The notes: a model not told the origin generated them from the letters alone. DNA of 64,000 nucleotides from an uncultured Allorhizobium sp. (GCA_958439205.1 OY288189.1:637960-701959); one strand, 5' to 3'; counted from the first letter of the stretch, positions 19,295 to 28,026 are shown. Made by a program: numbers and translations.

Positions 19295-19929
19295 CGCATT
19301 TCTCCCCAGCTCTTCAGGGACAGCCAGGTCTTGCGATCGAGCCTGTACCATTCGACTGGGACCGGGCCGCCCATGGCAAGGTTGCCGACCATGCCGGTAC
19401 CCTGGAACTGGAAGCCGGACTTCTGGATAACGCGCCGGGAGGCAATGTTGGTCACCCGGCAGCGCGCATCGATCCGGCTCACCCATTCGCGGGTGCGGAA
19501 GGCCATGTCGATGAGCGCATGGGCTGCTTCGGTGGCATAACCCCTGTTCCAGTAGGGTTCGCCCAGCCAATAACCCATTTCCAGAATGGTATCGTCGGCC
19601 GGGTTGGGCTCCAGCGCGCAGCAACCGAGAAACTCGCCATTGTCCGCTTTTGTGATGGCATAGACGCACTTGCCAATCTCGCCGATATTCGTGCGTCGCA
19701 CGAAGTCGGCCGCGTCTTTCGCCGTGTAAGGATGCGGCATGCGGGCCACCATGGTGGCGATTGCGGCGTTGTTGGCGAGATGGGCAAGGGCGTCGATGTC
19801 TTCGATGTGGGGTGCGCGCAGGACGAGCCGTTGCGACAACAAGACAGGGCAATCACTCCTCGGCCGATCAGGCCTTGGTTGTTCTTCGGGTGACCGTGAT
19901 TGGTCATCCCTCAACATCAGACTTTGCAT
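19291..19929 (-). CDS. GNAT family N-acetyltransferase (RimJ/RimL-like)
   Basis: This 212-residue protein has SQRLVLRAPHIEDIDALAHL, the motif A region MGYWLGEPYWNRGYATEAAHAL and the motif B region NIASRRVIQKSGFQFQG. The N-terminal 28 residues are a charged, probably disordered extension. It is the first gene of a two-gene acetyltransferase unit. It lies downstream of the rplU-rpmA operon but is separated from it by a strong terminator, so it should have its own promoter in the short gap between. Confidence 0.86.
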   Translation of the reverse strand: MQSLMLRDDQSRSPEEQPRPDRPRSDCPVLLSQRLVLRAPHIEDIDALAHLANNAAIATMVARMPHPYTAKDAADFVRRTNIGEIGKCVYAITKADNGEFLGCCALEPNPADDTILEMGYWLGEPYWNRGYATEAAHALIDMAFRTREWVSRIDARCRVTNIASRRVIQKSGFQFQGTGMVGNLAMGGPVPVEWYRLDRKTWLSLKSWGEMR

Positions 19930-19953
19930 GGTTCAGTCTCCTTCGTTGGACAA

Positions 19954-19991
19954 GAAAAAAGGGGAGATGGCGCCCCATCTCCCCTTTTTTC
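19954..19991 (-). terminator. Strong intrinsic terminator of rplU-rpmA
   Basis: A perfect 17-bp inverted repeat with a CGCC loop lies between rpmA and the acetyltransferase genes. The stem is GGGGAGATGG/CCATCTCCCC flanked by A6/T6 runs, giving a U-tract in either direction. It closes the ribosomal protein operon. Confidence 0.9.
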
Positions 19992-20055
19992 TAAACTGAA
20001 CCTGATGCGGCCAGCCGGGTCGATGAGACGCCGGCTGTTTTAGAGCGCTACCGGC

Positions 20056-20325
20056 TTATTCCGCTGCTTCGGCTTTCGGCATGATCGACACGTATACGCG
20101 GCCATTGGCCTTCGTACGGTAGTCCACATTGCCCGCCGTGAGTGCAAAGAGGGTATGGTCCTTGCCCATGCCGACGTTTGCGCCCGGATGCCACTGGGTG
20201 CCGCGCTGACGCACGATGATGTTGCCCGGAATGACGACTTCGCCACCGAACTTCTTCACGCCGAGGCGCTTGGAATTGGAATCGCGACCGTTGCGCGAGG
20301 AACCGCCAGCTTTTTTGTGTGCCAT
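20056..20325 (-). CDS. rpmA: 50S ribosomal protein L27
   Basis: This is an 89-residue L27: [42 protein letters not shown] and FHPG-like [18 protein letters not shown]. The N-terminus starts directly with AHKKAG, which reaches toward the peptidyl transferase centre; no Firmicutes-type cleavable extension is present. It lies 33 bases after rplU, in the usual order. Confidence 0.97.
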   Translation of the reverse strand: MAHKKAGGSSRNGRDSNSKRLGVKKFGGEVVIPGNIIVRQRGTQWHPGANVGMGKDHTLFALTAGNVDYRTKANGRVYVSIMPKAEAAE

Positions 20326-20358
20326 TGGATTGCTCCTTTAAACCTAGTTATCAGCGTT

Positions 20359-20673
20359 TCAGGCTGCGACGATGTCGGTGATGCGCACCACGGTGTGGTG
20401 CTGACGATGGCCGCGCGAACGCTTGGAGTTCTGACGACGACGCTTCTTGAAGGCGATGACCTTCTTGCCGCGCATCTGCTCGACAACTTCGGCCGTGACC
20501 TTGGCGCCGGCCACGAAGGGCGCGCCGATGGTCGCTGTTTCGCCTTCGCCGACGATCAGGATCTCGGTGAATTCGATGGTTGCACCAGCTTCGGCTTCCA
20601 GCTTTTCGATGGTCAGCACGTCGTTGGCGTTGACGCGGTACTGCTTACCGCCAGTTTTGATGACTGCGAACAT
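20359..20673 (-). CDS. rplU: 50S ribosomal protein L21
   Basis: This is a 104-residue L21: [20 protein letters not shown] at the start and [20 protein letters not shown] near the end, the rRNA-binding basic segment. It is the first gene of the rplU-rpmA operon, preceded by a leader of about 140 bases with three small hairpins. Confidence 0.97.
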   Translation of the reverse strand: MFAVIKTGGKQYRVNANDVLTIEKLEAEAGATIEFTEILIVGEGETATIGAPFVAGAKVTAEVVEQMRGKKVIAFKKRRRQNSKRSRGHRQHHTVVRITDIVAA

Positions 20674-20850
20674 TGTTTATCCTTTCATGTTCGTTCCGGC
20701 TCTCCTCTTGCAAGGGGCCGTCTTTTTGCCAGTCGGAGGAGCGGAACCTTCGTTCCGCCGGTTCAACTTCGCTCGCGCGAAGAACATAAGGCGCAGTTCG
20801 CCTACGCTTTTAGTCGAGCGTCGCATACGTGACGTGCCCTATGGAGTCAA
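20674..20850 (-). promoter_or_regulatory. rplU promoter and hairpin-rich leader
   Basis: On the minus strand TTGACT (20845-20850) and TATGCG (20822-20827) are separated by exactly 17 bases, a plausible sigma-70 promoter with an extended GC context. Transcription would start near 20815, leaving a leader of about 140 bases. It contains three hairpins in a row: 20789-20803 (5 bp), 20767-20782 (6 bp, loop TCGC) and 20741-20758 (7 bp, loop CTTC). The remaining 140 bases toward phnN (20851-20991) show nothing I can identify. Confidence 0.5.
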
Positions 20851-20991
20851 GACGAAAGCGGGGAAAACTGTCGTATTGATCACGGCGCGGAGGTCGAGTT
20901 GCCGCAATGATACAACCATGCGCCATCGAGCGTCGATCAATGTGGGCCGAAGGGGGCGAGCAGTATTTTGCGTCGATAGCCGAATCGAAGC

Positions 20992-21591
20992 TTATGCCTC
21001 GCGCAACAGTCCCTCGATCAACTCTACCAACTCCTGCCCGGCAGCCTCAAGCTCGCCGCTGTTGTCGATGTTTGCCACGTTCAGATTCGCTGGCAAAGCG
21101 GTTGTCGAGCGAGCCAGGCGTGCCTCGATGTCGGCAGCTGTCTCGCGGCCACGGGCTGCCAGGCGTTTGGCCAGCACGTCCGGGCGGGCGGTGACATTGA
21201 CCACGAGGAGGTTGGGGAAGGCCTTTCTGAAAGCGTCGAGGGCAGAGCGGGAGCCGTTGGCGATCACGATATGGCCGGCGGCGAGGTCAAGGTGGACATC
21301 TGCGGGGATGCCGTAGCCGAGACCGTGAGCCTGCCAGTGCACCGCGAAAGCGCCGGAGCGGGCGAGCTCGTCGAAGGCCTCTGGTGTCACCGCATTGTGG
21401 TTCTCGCCGGTGGATCCTTCCGGGCGCGTGATCATGCGGCGCACGAAGCGGATATCGCGCCTGTCGGCAAAGTGGTGCCGTGCGATGTCCATCAGGCTGT
21501 CCTTGCCGACACCGCTCGGGCCGACGACGGCAATCAAGATGCCGCTCGCCGGTTCGTTCTGCGCCACCTTGTCTTTCGCGGCTTGTGTCAT
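20992..21591 (-). CDS. phnN: Ribose 1,5-bisphosphate phosphokinase PhnN
   Basis: This 199-residue P-loop kinase converts ribose 1,5-bisphosphate to PRPP, the salvage step of the C-P lyase pathway. It has the Walker A motif VVGPSGVGKDS, MITRPEGSTGENH (guanylate-kinase-like substrate loop) and ARPDVLAKRLAARGRE. It differs from guanylate kinase in length and in the RPxxTGE(N)H segment. The start shares one base with the phnM stop. Last gene of the phnC-phnN operon. Confidence 0.93.
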   Translation of the reverse strand: MTQAAKDKVAQNEPASGILIAVVGPSGVGKDSLMDIARHHFADRRDIRFVRRMITRPEGSTGENHNAVTPEAFDELARSGAFAVHWQAHGLGYGIPADVHLDLAAGHIVIANGSRSALDAFRKAFPNLLVVNVTARPDVLAKRLAARGRETAADIEARLARSTTALPANLNVANIDNSGELEAAGQELVELIEGLLREA

Positions 21592-22727
21592 CAGGCGACC
21601 CGGCGTCCTTCCCGCCAGACGGCGCGGATGACAGGGACGCCCTCATCGCGGCGGACACGGACGAGGTCGGCGCGCAGGCCGGTTTCGATCCGGCCCCGAT
21701 CAGACAGGCTGACCGTGCGGGCCGGCGTTGCCGTGACCATGGCAACAGCCTGGGGCAGGGAAATGCCGTCGATCTCGTCTGCGAGAACGAAGCTTGCATG
21801 CAGGAGGCTCAGCGGCACGTAGTCCGAGGACAGGACGTCGAGCACGCCGCGCTTTGCGAGATCGCGGGCGGCGATGTTGCCGGAATGGGACTTGCCGCGC
21901 ACCACGTTGGGCGCACCCATCAGCACGCTCATGCCCGACTTGTGCGAGGCTTCGGCGGCCTCGAAGCTGGTCGGGAATTCCGCGAGCTTGACGCCATGGC
22001 CCTTTGCTTCCTCGACATGGGCGAGCGTCGCGTCGTCATGGCTGGCGACCGTGATCCCGCGCTCGGCGCAGGCCTTGGCGAGCGCGTCGCGATGCACCGT
22101 CGAAAAGCGCTCCGACAGCGAAAGGCGGCTTTCGACAAAGCGGGCGAACTGCTCGTCGGTCAGGCCACGCTTGGTCTTGTAGTAGAGCGTGTACTGTTCC
22201 ATCGTCTGGAACTGGCGCTGGCCCGGGGAGTGATCCATCAGGGACACAAGACGGACATGCGGGTCGTTTTCGAAGTCGGCGAAATGATCGAGCACGTTGT
22301 CGGAGGCGACTTCGCAGCGCAGGTGGATCAGGTGTTCGGCCCGTAGACGGTCGTCCCGTTCGGCGGCCTGAATGGCGTCCGCCATGTCGCGCATCTCGCC
22401 CTTGTCGAAACCGCCGTCCTCGTCGGAGCCCATGCGCAGGCAATCGAAGACGGTGGTGATACCAGACGTGACGATCTGGGCATCATGCGCCTGGATGGCC
22501 GAGGTCATGTGCCAGCGCACGCCGGGGCGGGGCGAATAATGCGATTCCAGGTGATCGGTGTGCAGTTCGACGAGGCCGGGGATCAGGTAGTCGCCGCCGA
22601 AGTCCTCGCCGGTGCGGCTCGAACCTTCGTCGATCGCTGTAATCTTGCCGTCGCGGATGACGACGCTGCCCTCGACGATCCGGTCTTCGAGGACGATGCG
22701 GGCATTGGAGAAGATCTGTTCGGACAT
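21591..22727 (-). CDS. phnM: Alpha-D-ribose 1-methylphosphonate 5-triphosphate diphosphatase PhnM
   Basis: This 378-residue amidohydrolase-superfamily enzyme releases pyrophosphate from the ribose-phosphonate triphosphate made by PhnGHIL. Metal-ligand segments are visible: GLVELHTDHLESH, CEVASDNVLDHF, VASHDDATLAHV and VLSSDYVPLSLL. Length matches the family (about 380). It starts 4 bases after the DUF1045 gene ends. Confidence 0.95.
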   Translation of the reverse strand: MSEQIFSNARIVLEDRIVEGSVVIRDGKITAIDEGSSRTGEDFGGDYLIPGLVELHTDHLESHYSPRPGVRWHMTSAIQAHDAQIVTSGITTVFDCLRMGSDEDGGFDKGEMRDMADAIQAAERDDRLRAEHLIHLRCEVASDNVLDHFADFENDPHVRLVSLMDHSPGQRQFQTMEQYTLYYKTKRGLTDEQFARFVESRLSLSERFSTVHRDALAKACAERGITVASHDDATLAHVEEAKGHGVKLAEFPTSFEAAEASHKSGMSVLMGAPNVVRGKSHSGNIAARDLAKRGVLDVLSSDYVPLSLLHASFVLADEIDGISLPQAVAMVTATPARTVSLSDRGRIETGLRADLVRVRRDEGVPVIRAVWREGRRVA

Positions 22728-22731
22728 GGGA

Positions 22732-23433
22732 TCAGCCGTTCGGTTGGGCGGCCCTCAATGGCAGCCGTGAATGGACGAGGAAAGGGGCGCCGCGTTCGGG
22801 CTCGACGAAGAGCGCAAGCCCGTCGATCCGGAGAGGACGCCCGACGAAATCGGCAAAACGGTCGCCCAGAAGCCTCGCCATACCAGGTGCTCGGGCTTCC
22901 GGGACAGGCCCGGTCAAGGTCATGTGAAAACGGAACTCATCGAAGACGTAAGGATAGCCCCAGTGCATGAGGTTTTCACGCTGTTGCGGGGGCAGACTGT
23001 CCGGCTTTCGCCTCTGAATGTCGGTCTCCGAGAGCGGCGCGCGAAACGGCTCCAAACTTTCGACGACGCTGGCTGCGAATTGCTGCAGCGGTTGATGGGG
23101 CGTCTGGGGAACCAGAGCAAAGAAAGGCCCGATCTGCTCGACGACGACCGATGGAATGTCGAAGGGTGCTGTCTCTTCCGCGAATGCGGCAAGGGCGGCC
23201 AGCAGATCTGCCTCGCTTGCGCCATCCGTGAGATGAAAGGGTGCCTTCAGCGTCGCATGAAAGCCGTAGCGCCGCGGATCGGCCGTGAGTTCGTCCAGTT
23301 CTTCCACCGTGAGGTCGTGCTCTGCCGTCCGGGGATAGAGTTCCCCGGTGAAGGCGTCGCGACCCAGCCAGGTTGCCGCTGCACGGGTCAGCGGCTCATC
23401 TGCGGTCGGTGAAAAGTATATGGCATAACGCAA
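22732..23433 (-). CDS. DUF1045 phosphonate-cluster protein, 2H phosphoesterase type
   Basis: This is a 233-residue protein found in C-P lyase clusters of Alphaproteobacteria. Two H-x-T motifs, FHATLKAPFHL and FHMTLTGPVPE, mark the 2H phosphoesterase superfamily, whose members open cyclic phosphodiesters. No phnP is visible in this window. The C-P lyase product is a 5-membered ribose 1,2-cyclic phosphate, so this protein may do the PhnP step (inference). The start is uncertain: TTG at 23433 begins RYAIYFSP, the conserved N-terminus; a GTG at 23478 would add 15 residues. Confidence 0.85.
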   Translation of the reverse strand: MRYAIYFSPTADEPLTRAAATWLGRDAFTGELYPRTAEHDLTVEELDELTADPRRYGFHATLKAPFHLTDGASEADLLAALAAFAEETAPFDIPSVVVEQIGPFFALVPQTPHQPLQQFAASVVESLEPFRAPLSETDIQRRKPDSLPPQQRENLMHWGYPYVFDEFRFHMTLTGPVPEARAPGMARLLGDRFADFVGRPLRIDGLALFVEPERGAPFLVHSRLPLRAAQPNG

Positions 23434-23485
23434 GGGTATGTCTTTCGTATCGGTCGGTGCGGGTTGGTGTTCCCGCACCGCGCAG

Positions 23486-25012
23486 TCAGTGGCGACTCTT
23501 GCCGATCAGGCGCGAGCGCAGGCTATTGGAGATGGCATCGAAAATGAACACCACGACCAGAATGAGAAGAACCATATAGGCGACATTTTCCCAGTCTGAA
23601 TTGGTGCGCATGGCTTCCCAGAGCTTGAGACCGATGCCGCCAGCACCGACGGCACCGATGATCGTTGCCGACCGGGTGTTGGATTCCCAGAAATAGAGGG
23701 CCTGGGAGGCAAAGACCGGCATGACCTGGGGCAGCACGCCAAAGCGTTGCACGGCTGCTGTCGGGGCGCCGACCGATTTCACGCCTTCGCGCTGCTTGTC
23801 ATCGATGTTCTCCAGTGCCTCGGCATAGAGTTTTCCGAGCGTGCCCGTGTCGGTGACAAAGATCGCGGAAATGCCGGCAAGCGGTCCGGGGCCAAAGGCG
23901 CGGGTGAAGAACAAGGCCCAGATCAGCATGTCGACGGATCGAACAAAGTCGAAGAAGCGCTTGGTGATCTGGTTGATCGGCCGGTTACGGGTGATGTTGC
24001 GGGCCGCGACAAAGGAGAGCGGGAAGGCGATCAGCATGGCGAGCAGAGTGCCCATGAAGGCCATGACGATGGTCTGCAGAAGCTTGGTCCAGACGTCCAG
24101 ATGCTGCCAGGACGCGTTGTAAAGGATGTTGTTCCAGGCGAGCGCCAGGTTGCTCATCTTCGGATCGATGCGCTCACCGGAGGTCACCTTGTCGAACACT
24201 TGCCCGGCGGACAGGCCGAAGAAGGGCGAGTTGGTGTCGAAGACAAAGTTTTCCCAACCGAAGAAGCGTTTGCGCACCCGGACGCGATCTGACGACACGT
24301 CGATCCAGCCGGCCGAGCCGAAGTAAGCGATGACACGGCCGCCTTCGAGGCGCTGTTCCACCCAGTCGGCACTGCTGCCCTCAATGGTGACCGTGTCCCG
24401 CTGCTGGTCGAGCAGCAGTGTCACGGTTTCGTCGCCGCGCACCAGCATCACGCGCTCTCCGGCAAGGTCGATCCGGGCGCTGCCAGACAGCGCAATCCGG
24501 GCTTCCGTGATGACCTCTTCAGTCGCCACGTTTGGCGCGGTTACCGCGTTTTCGGTGGGAGCTGTCCCGGATTGTGCCTGGGGCGTCGGCGACGTCATGA
24601 AGCTGAAGGTTGAGCTCGGTTTCGCAACGCTCGGCGCTGGAGCCGCTGCCGCAGAAGGCGCCGGCTCTGTGCGGGTGATCGTCTCGCGCGTCGTCTCGAT
24701 CCAGTCGGGATTCGGATTGGGGCCGATCGGATCAAAACGGGGATAGGTGACGGTGATGGCGCCATCCCGATCGATGTCGAATTCCGGTCTGATTTCGTAG
24801 GATACCCAGTCAGCCAGATAGTTGCCGGCGATACCCCAATTGGCCTGGGAGATGGTTTTGCCGATGGCGAAAAACCACCAGCAGAACAGGAGGTAGAACG
24901 CCAGGATGCCGATCGAGAAGGGGATCCGGTAGCGTTGCCAAAGACTACGCTCCAGCACCTGCGGATAGCGCTCGGCCAGACGGTTCAATTCGGCTGTGTT
25001 GATCATCGACAT
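23486..25012 (-). CDS. phnE: Phosphonate ABC transporter permease PhnE2 with large periplasmic insert
   Basis: This 508-residue permease is much longer than the 260-300 residues of ordinary PhnE. After the first membrane helix (about residues 34-52) comes roughly 230 residues predicted to be periplasmic, including an Ala/Pro/Ser/Thr-rich linker (SAAAAPAPSVAKPSSTFSF and beyond). A beta-rich stretch (ARIALSGSARIDLAGERVML ... RVIAYFGSAGWIDVSSDRVR) follows. The canonical permease core then follows, with the coupling segment GAPTAAVQRFGVLPQVMP and the GAVGAGGIG loop. It pairs with PhnE1. The start MSMINTAEL at 25012 follows AGGTT and lies 7 bases after phnE1. Confidence 0.9.
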   Translation of the reverse strand: MSMINTAELNRLAERYPQVLERSLWQRYRIPFSIGILAFYLLFCWWFFAIGKTISQANWGIAGNYLADWVSYEIRPEFDIDRDGAITVTYPRFDPIGPNPNPDWIETTRETITRTEPAPSAAAAPAPSVAKPSSTFSFMTSPTPQAQSGTAPTENAVTAPNVATEEVITEARIALSGSARIDLAGERVMLVRGDETVTLLLDQQRDTVTIEGSSADWVEQRLEGGRVIAYFGSAGWIDVSSDRVRVRKRFFGWENFVFDTNSPFFGLSAGQVFDKVTSGERIDPKMSNLALAWNNILYNASWQHLDVWTKLLQTIVMAFMGTLLAMLIAFPLSFVAARNITRNRPINQITKRFFDFVRSVDMLIWALFFTRAFGPGPLAGISAIFVTDTGTLGKLYAEALENIDDKQREGVKSVGAPTAAVQRFGVLPQVMPVFASQALYFWESNTRSATIIGAVGAGGIGLKLWEAMRTNSDWENVAYMVLLILVVVFIFDAISNSLRSRLIGKSRH

Positions 25013-25019
25013 GGGAACC

Positions 25020-25985
25020 TCACGTGACCGACTGGAATGCCTGATCGCCGACGAGCTTTTGGCGCAACCAGGCTGAGAACTGGTCGACGGCAATGACGGT
25101 CGACAGAAGGAGAAGTACGATGGCGAGGGTCTTTGCTTCGTGGCCCTGACCGATCGAGAGGCGGAGAGCTTCGCCGATCCCGCCGCCGCCGACGGCACCG
25201 ATGATGGTCGAGGCGCGCACGTTGATCTCGAGACGCAGCAGGAAATAGCTCATGAAATTCGGCATGACCTGCGGCGTGATCGCAAACCAGACGCGCTCGA
25301 ACCAGTTCGCACCAACGGCCCGCAGGCCCTCATCCGGTCGCATGTCGGCGTTCTCGATGACTTCGAAGAACATCTTCCCGAGTGCGCCGATGGTGTGGAC
25401 TGTGACCGCAATGATCGCCGGGATGGGGCCGAGCGACAGGATGGCCAGGAAGAAGCCGGCGATGACGACTTCGGGAAAGGCACGCAGGATTTCCATGAAG
25501 CGGCGCACCGGCCAGCGGACCCAGTTGCTCGCCATGGTGTTCTTTGCGGCGAGAAAGGCGAGGCCATAGCCGAAGATCATCGCAATCACGGTGGACAGCA
25601 AAGCGATGTTCACCGTCTCGAGCATCTTGTGAAAATATTCGGGGATGTAGAGGCTCTCGGTGATGTAGAGCCGTCCCTCGGGATAATTGTATTTGAGGCT
25701 GCCGTCGTCATAAGGCGAGGGCAGGTCGAACATGGCACGCCAGATCTCCCAACCGTCGCGAGGCGCCAGATCGCCGATAAAATCGAAGAGATATGGAAGA
25801 CGGTCGAAGAACTTGCCGGAATTGGTCTCGTTGGCGAACCAGAGCGAACCGGTCACCGCCAGGATCAGGATCACCGCGCCAAGGCCCGTATACATGCGCC
25901 GCTTGGCCGCGAGTTCCTGCCAGTGGCGCTCGACGGCTGCGCCGCGTTCGCTCAAGATGGGCTGTGTCGCCGTCATGGCCATCAC
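25020..25985 (-). CDS. phnE: Phosphonate ABC transporter permease PhnE1
   Basis: This 321-residue inner-membrane permease has a first helix at about residues 34-50, a moderate periplasmic segment, then the core with the EAA-like coupling loop GLRAVGANWFERVWFAITPQVMP and RASTIIGAVGGGGIGEALRL. It forms the translocation pore with PhnE2, driven by PhnC. The first in-frame starts are GTG 25985, ATG 25982 and ATG 25976, all behind AGAGGAA; the true one is not decided. Confidence 0.92.
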   Translation of the reverse strand: MMAMTATQPILSERGAAVERHWQELAAKRRMYTGLGAVILILAVTGSLWFANETNSGKFFDRLPYLFDFIGDLAPRDGWEIWRAMFDLPSPYDDGSLKYNYPEGRLYITESLYIPEYFHKMLETVNIALLSTVIAMIFGYGLAFLAAKNTMASNWVRWPVRRFMEILRAFPEVVIAGFFLAILSLGPIPAIIAVTVHTIGALGKMFFEVIENADMRPDEGLRAVGANWFERVWFAITPQVMPNFMSYFLLRLEINVRASTIIGAVGGGGIGEALRLSIGQGHEAKTLAIVLLLLSTVIAVDQFSAWLRQKLVGDQAFQSVT

Positions 25986-26015
25986 CGCAATTCCTCTGGA
26001 AAAGACTTCAAGGAA

Positions 26016-26046
26016 AGACCGCCGGCGGTTTCCCGACCGGCGGTCT
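26016..26046 (-). other. Stem-loop between phnD and phnE1
   Basis: AGACCGCCGG and CCGGCGGTCT form a perfect 10-bp stem with an 11-base loop in the 78-base gap after phnD. There is only a short mixed tail, so it is more likely an mRNA 3'-end stabiliser or weak attenuator that lowers permease relative to binding protein than a full terminator. Confidence 0.6.
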
Positions 26047-26063
26047 CTTTAACTCGTTGGCAA

Positions 26064-26969
26064 TCAGCCGCCGATGGTTGCCTTGCGGGCGTCGATGATC
26101 GGCTTGTAGAAGTCGACGTTGACTTCGGTGAAGCCAGCGAAGTCGCCGCCCTGAATAGCGGAGAAGCAGGCCGGGTCAGACTTCGGCAGGTCCATCATGA
26201 ACTGCTTGAACTTCATCTTCATATCGTCGTTCATCGAGGTGCGGACAACGACCGGACCATTCGGGATCAGCGGGGACTTCCAGACTTCGACGAGGTCATC
26301 CATGTTCAGGATGCCCTTGTCGACCATCTTGCGCAGGTTGCCGGAGGTGTAGCCGTCCTTGAACTCGCCAACGCCAGAACCCCAGGTGGTGCCGACGTCG
26401 AAGGTGCCCTTGACGACTTCGAGAACGAGGTTCTCGTGACCGCCGCCGAAGCCCGTGGAGGAGACAACCTGGTCAACCGGGGCGCCGAGAGCTTCCGGCA
26501 GGGTGACGAGGGGAACGAGGTAGCCGGAGGTGGAGTCCGGATCGGCATAACCGAGCTTCTTGCCCTTGATGTCTTCGATCTTGGCGATGCCGCTGTCCTT
26601 GCGGGCAACCATGATCGAGTAGTAGCCGCTGGAACCATCGGTCTGGACCGTGGTCAGGATCGGCTCAACGGCGTCAGTCTTGGCGAGGTAGACCTTGGCG
26701 AAGGCAGATGCGCCGAGTTCGGCGTAATCGAGCGTGCCGCCGAGAAGGCCCTGGACAACGCCGTCATAGTCGGCGGCCGGGAAGAGCGAGACCTTTTCAA
26801 CGCCGAGAACCGACGGAAGCTTGTCGGTCATGCACTGGAAGTTGCGCAGGCGGTCGGCTTCGTTTTCGCCGCCGAGGATGCCGATGCGGAATTCCTTGAG
26901 GTCTTCGGCGTGAACGCCGGAAGCCAGAGCGACGAGTGCTGCCGTAGCGAGCAGGGTCTTCTTCAACAT
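26064..26969 (-). CDS. phnD: Phosphonate ABC transporter substrate-binding protein PhnD
   Basis: This 301-residue periplasmic protein has a signal peptide MLKKTLLATAALVALASGVHA-E. It shows the PhnD core: FRIGILGGENEADRLRNFQC, AELGASAFAKVYLA, GYADPDSTSGYLVPLVTL and VVVRTSMNDDMKMKFKQFM. The STSGY segment contacts the phosphonate group in known PhnD structures. It lies between phnC and phnE1 in the operon. Confidence 0.95.
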   Translation of the reverse strand: MLKKTLLATAALVALASGVHAEDLKEFRIGILGGENEADRLRNFQCMTDKLPSVLGVEKVSLFPAADYDGVVQGLLGGTLDYAELGASAFAKVYLAKTDAVEPILTTVQTDGSSGYYSIMVARKDSGIAKIEDIKGKKLGYADPDSTSGYLVPLVTLPEALGAPVDQVVSSTGFGGGHENLVLEVVKGTFDVGTTWGSGVGEFKDGYTSGNLRKMVDKGILNMDDLVEVWKSPLIPNGPVVVRTSMNDDMKMKFKQFMMDLPKSDPACFSAIQGGDFAGFTEVNVDFYKPIIDARKATIGG

Positions 26970-27047
26970 GAGTTCATCTCCTGTTTGGTAGGATGAGGGT
27001 GTGTCTTGACTTCTTGCCCTTGTCGCAGGGCCTGCGATCGTCGTGGC

Positions 27048-27905
27048 TCAGGCCTCGGCAACTGCGAGGGGGCGGAGGCCGGCGGATGAGGTCTTGCGCT
27101 GCTCGTTGTCCTGATGCGCAAAGGTGATGCTCGTCGAGGTCATTGTCTCGTCGATGCCGGCGCCATGCTGGTCGGCGCCGTAGATTTCGTGGACAGCCTC
27201 GGCCGTAAGATCAGACGGGGTTCCGTCGAACACGACGCGGCCACGCGCCATGCCAATGATGCGCTCACAGTAATTGCGGGCCGTATCGAGCGTGTGCAGA
27301 TTGGTGATGACGGTGATGCCTTCGCGCTCGTTGATGTCGCGCAGCGCGTCCATCACGATCTTGGCGTTGAGCGGATCGAGCGAGGCGATCGGTTCGTCGG
27401 CCAGGATCATCTTCGGCGATTGCATGAGGGCGCGGGCGATCGCCACGCGCTGCTGCTGACCGCCCGAAAGCGTGCCGGCTGCCTGCAATGCCGTCTGCTC
27501 AATCCCCAGGCGCTCCAGGGCTGCGATCGCCATCAGGCGCTCTTCGCGGGAGAAGATGTTCAACACGGAAAGCGCCGTGGAACGATGGTTCAGACGGCCA
27601 AGCATCACGTTTGTCAGGACATCCAGGCGCGGCACGAGGTTGAACTGCTGGAAGATCATCGCGCAATCACGCTGCCAATTGCGGAGTGCTGCGCCATGCA
27701 GGCCGGAGATCTCAAGGTCGCCGAAGCGGATGCTGCCGGACGTGGGGTCAACCAGGCGGTTGATCATGCGCAGCAGCGTCGATTTGCCCGCACCCGAGCG
27801 GCCGATCACACCGACCATCTGTCCGGCCGGGATCTCGAGGGTTACGGAATCAACGGCCTTGTTGGTTCCGAACTGGCGGGTGAGGTTGTCCAGCCTGAAG
27901 CGCAT
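27048..27905 (-). CDS. phnC: Phosphonate ABC transporter ATP-binding protein PhnC
   Basis: This 285-residue ATPase of the importer has Walker [10 protein letters not shown] (35-43), the Q-loop in IFQQFNL, the signature [10 protein letters not shown] (146-155), Walker B ILADE (167-171) and the H-loop in NLHTLDTA. The segment [21 protein letters not shown] is PhnC-typical. It is the first gene of the phnC-D-E1-E2-DUF1045-phnM-phnN operon, with its own PHO box 66 bases upstream. Confidence 0.95.
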   Translation of the reverse strand: MRFRLDNLTRQFGTNKAVDSVTLEIPAGQMVGVIGRSGAGKSTLLRMINRLVDPTSGSIRFGDLEISGLHGAALRNWQRDCAMIFQQFNLVPRLDVLTNVMLGRLNHRSTALSVLNIFSREERLMAIAALERLGIEQTALQAAGTLSGGQQQRVAIARALMQSPKMILADEPIASLDPLNAKIVMDALRDINEREGITVITNLHTLDTARNYCERIIGMARGRVVFDGTPSDLTAEAVHEIYGADQHGAGIDETMTSTSITFAHQDNEQRKTSSAGLRPLAVAEA

Positions 27906-27945
27906 CGTCGTTCCTTCGCCGTCATTAATTGCGGTGCTGGAGATG

Positions 27946-27974
27946 CATTAGCGTGGGCCCGTGAAGCGCTAATG
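27946..27974. promoter_or_regulatory. Inverted repeat upstream of phnC
   Basis: CATTAGCG-N13-CGCTAATG is a perfect 8-bp inverted repeat whose distal arm overlaps the end of the PHO box by three bases. It sits where the phnC core promoter should be. No known operator matches it that I can name; it could bind a dimeric repressor or be a leader hairpin. Confidence 0.45.
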
Positions 27975-27989
27975 TCAGTTTTGTGTCGG
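27972..27989 (-). promoter_or_regulatory. PHO box upstream of phnC
   Basis: On the minus strand CCGACAC-AAAA-CTGACAT fits the PhoB direct repeat (two 7-base units with a 4-base AT-rich spacer, 11-bp period; consensus CTGTCAT-N4-CTGTCAT). It ends 66 bases before the phnC start, almost the same distance as the second PHO box has to phnG. Confidence 0.75.
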
Positions 27990-28026
27990 ATTTGTTAAAC
28001 TTCGCAAGCATCTGAAAAGACTGAAT

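Noticed and set aside
25140..26996. Plus-strand open frame of 618 codons across the phnE1/phnD region
   Set aside because: It is the antisense of two clear transporter genes, shows no known domain and arises from GC-rich codon bias. The same holds for long antisense frames at 9720-11069, 8283-9689, 39189-40589, 56928-58379 and 60218-61693.
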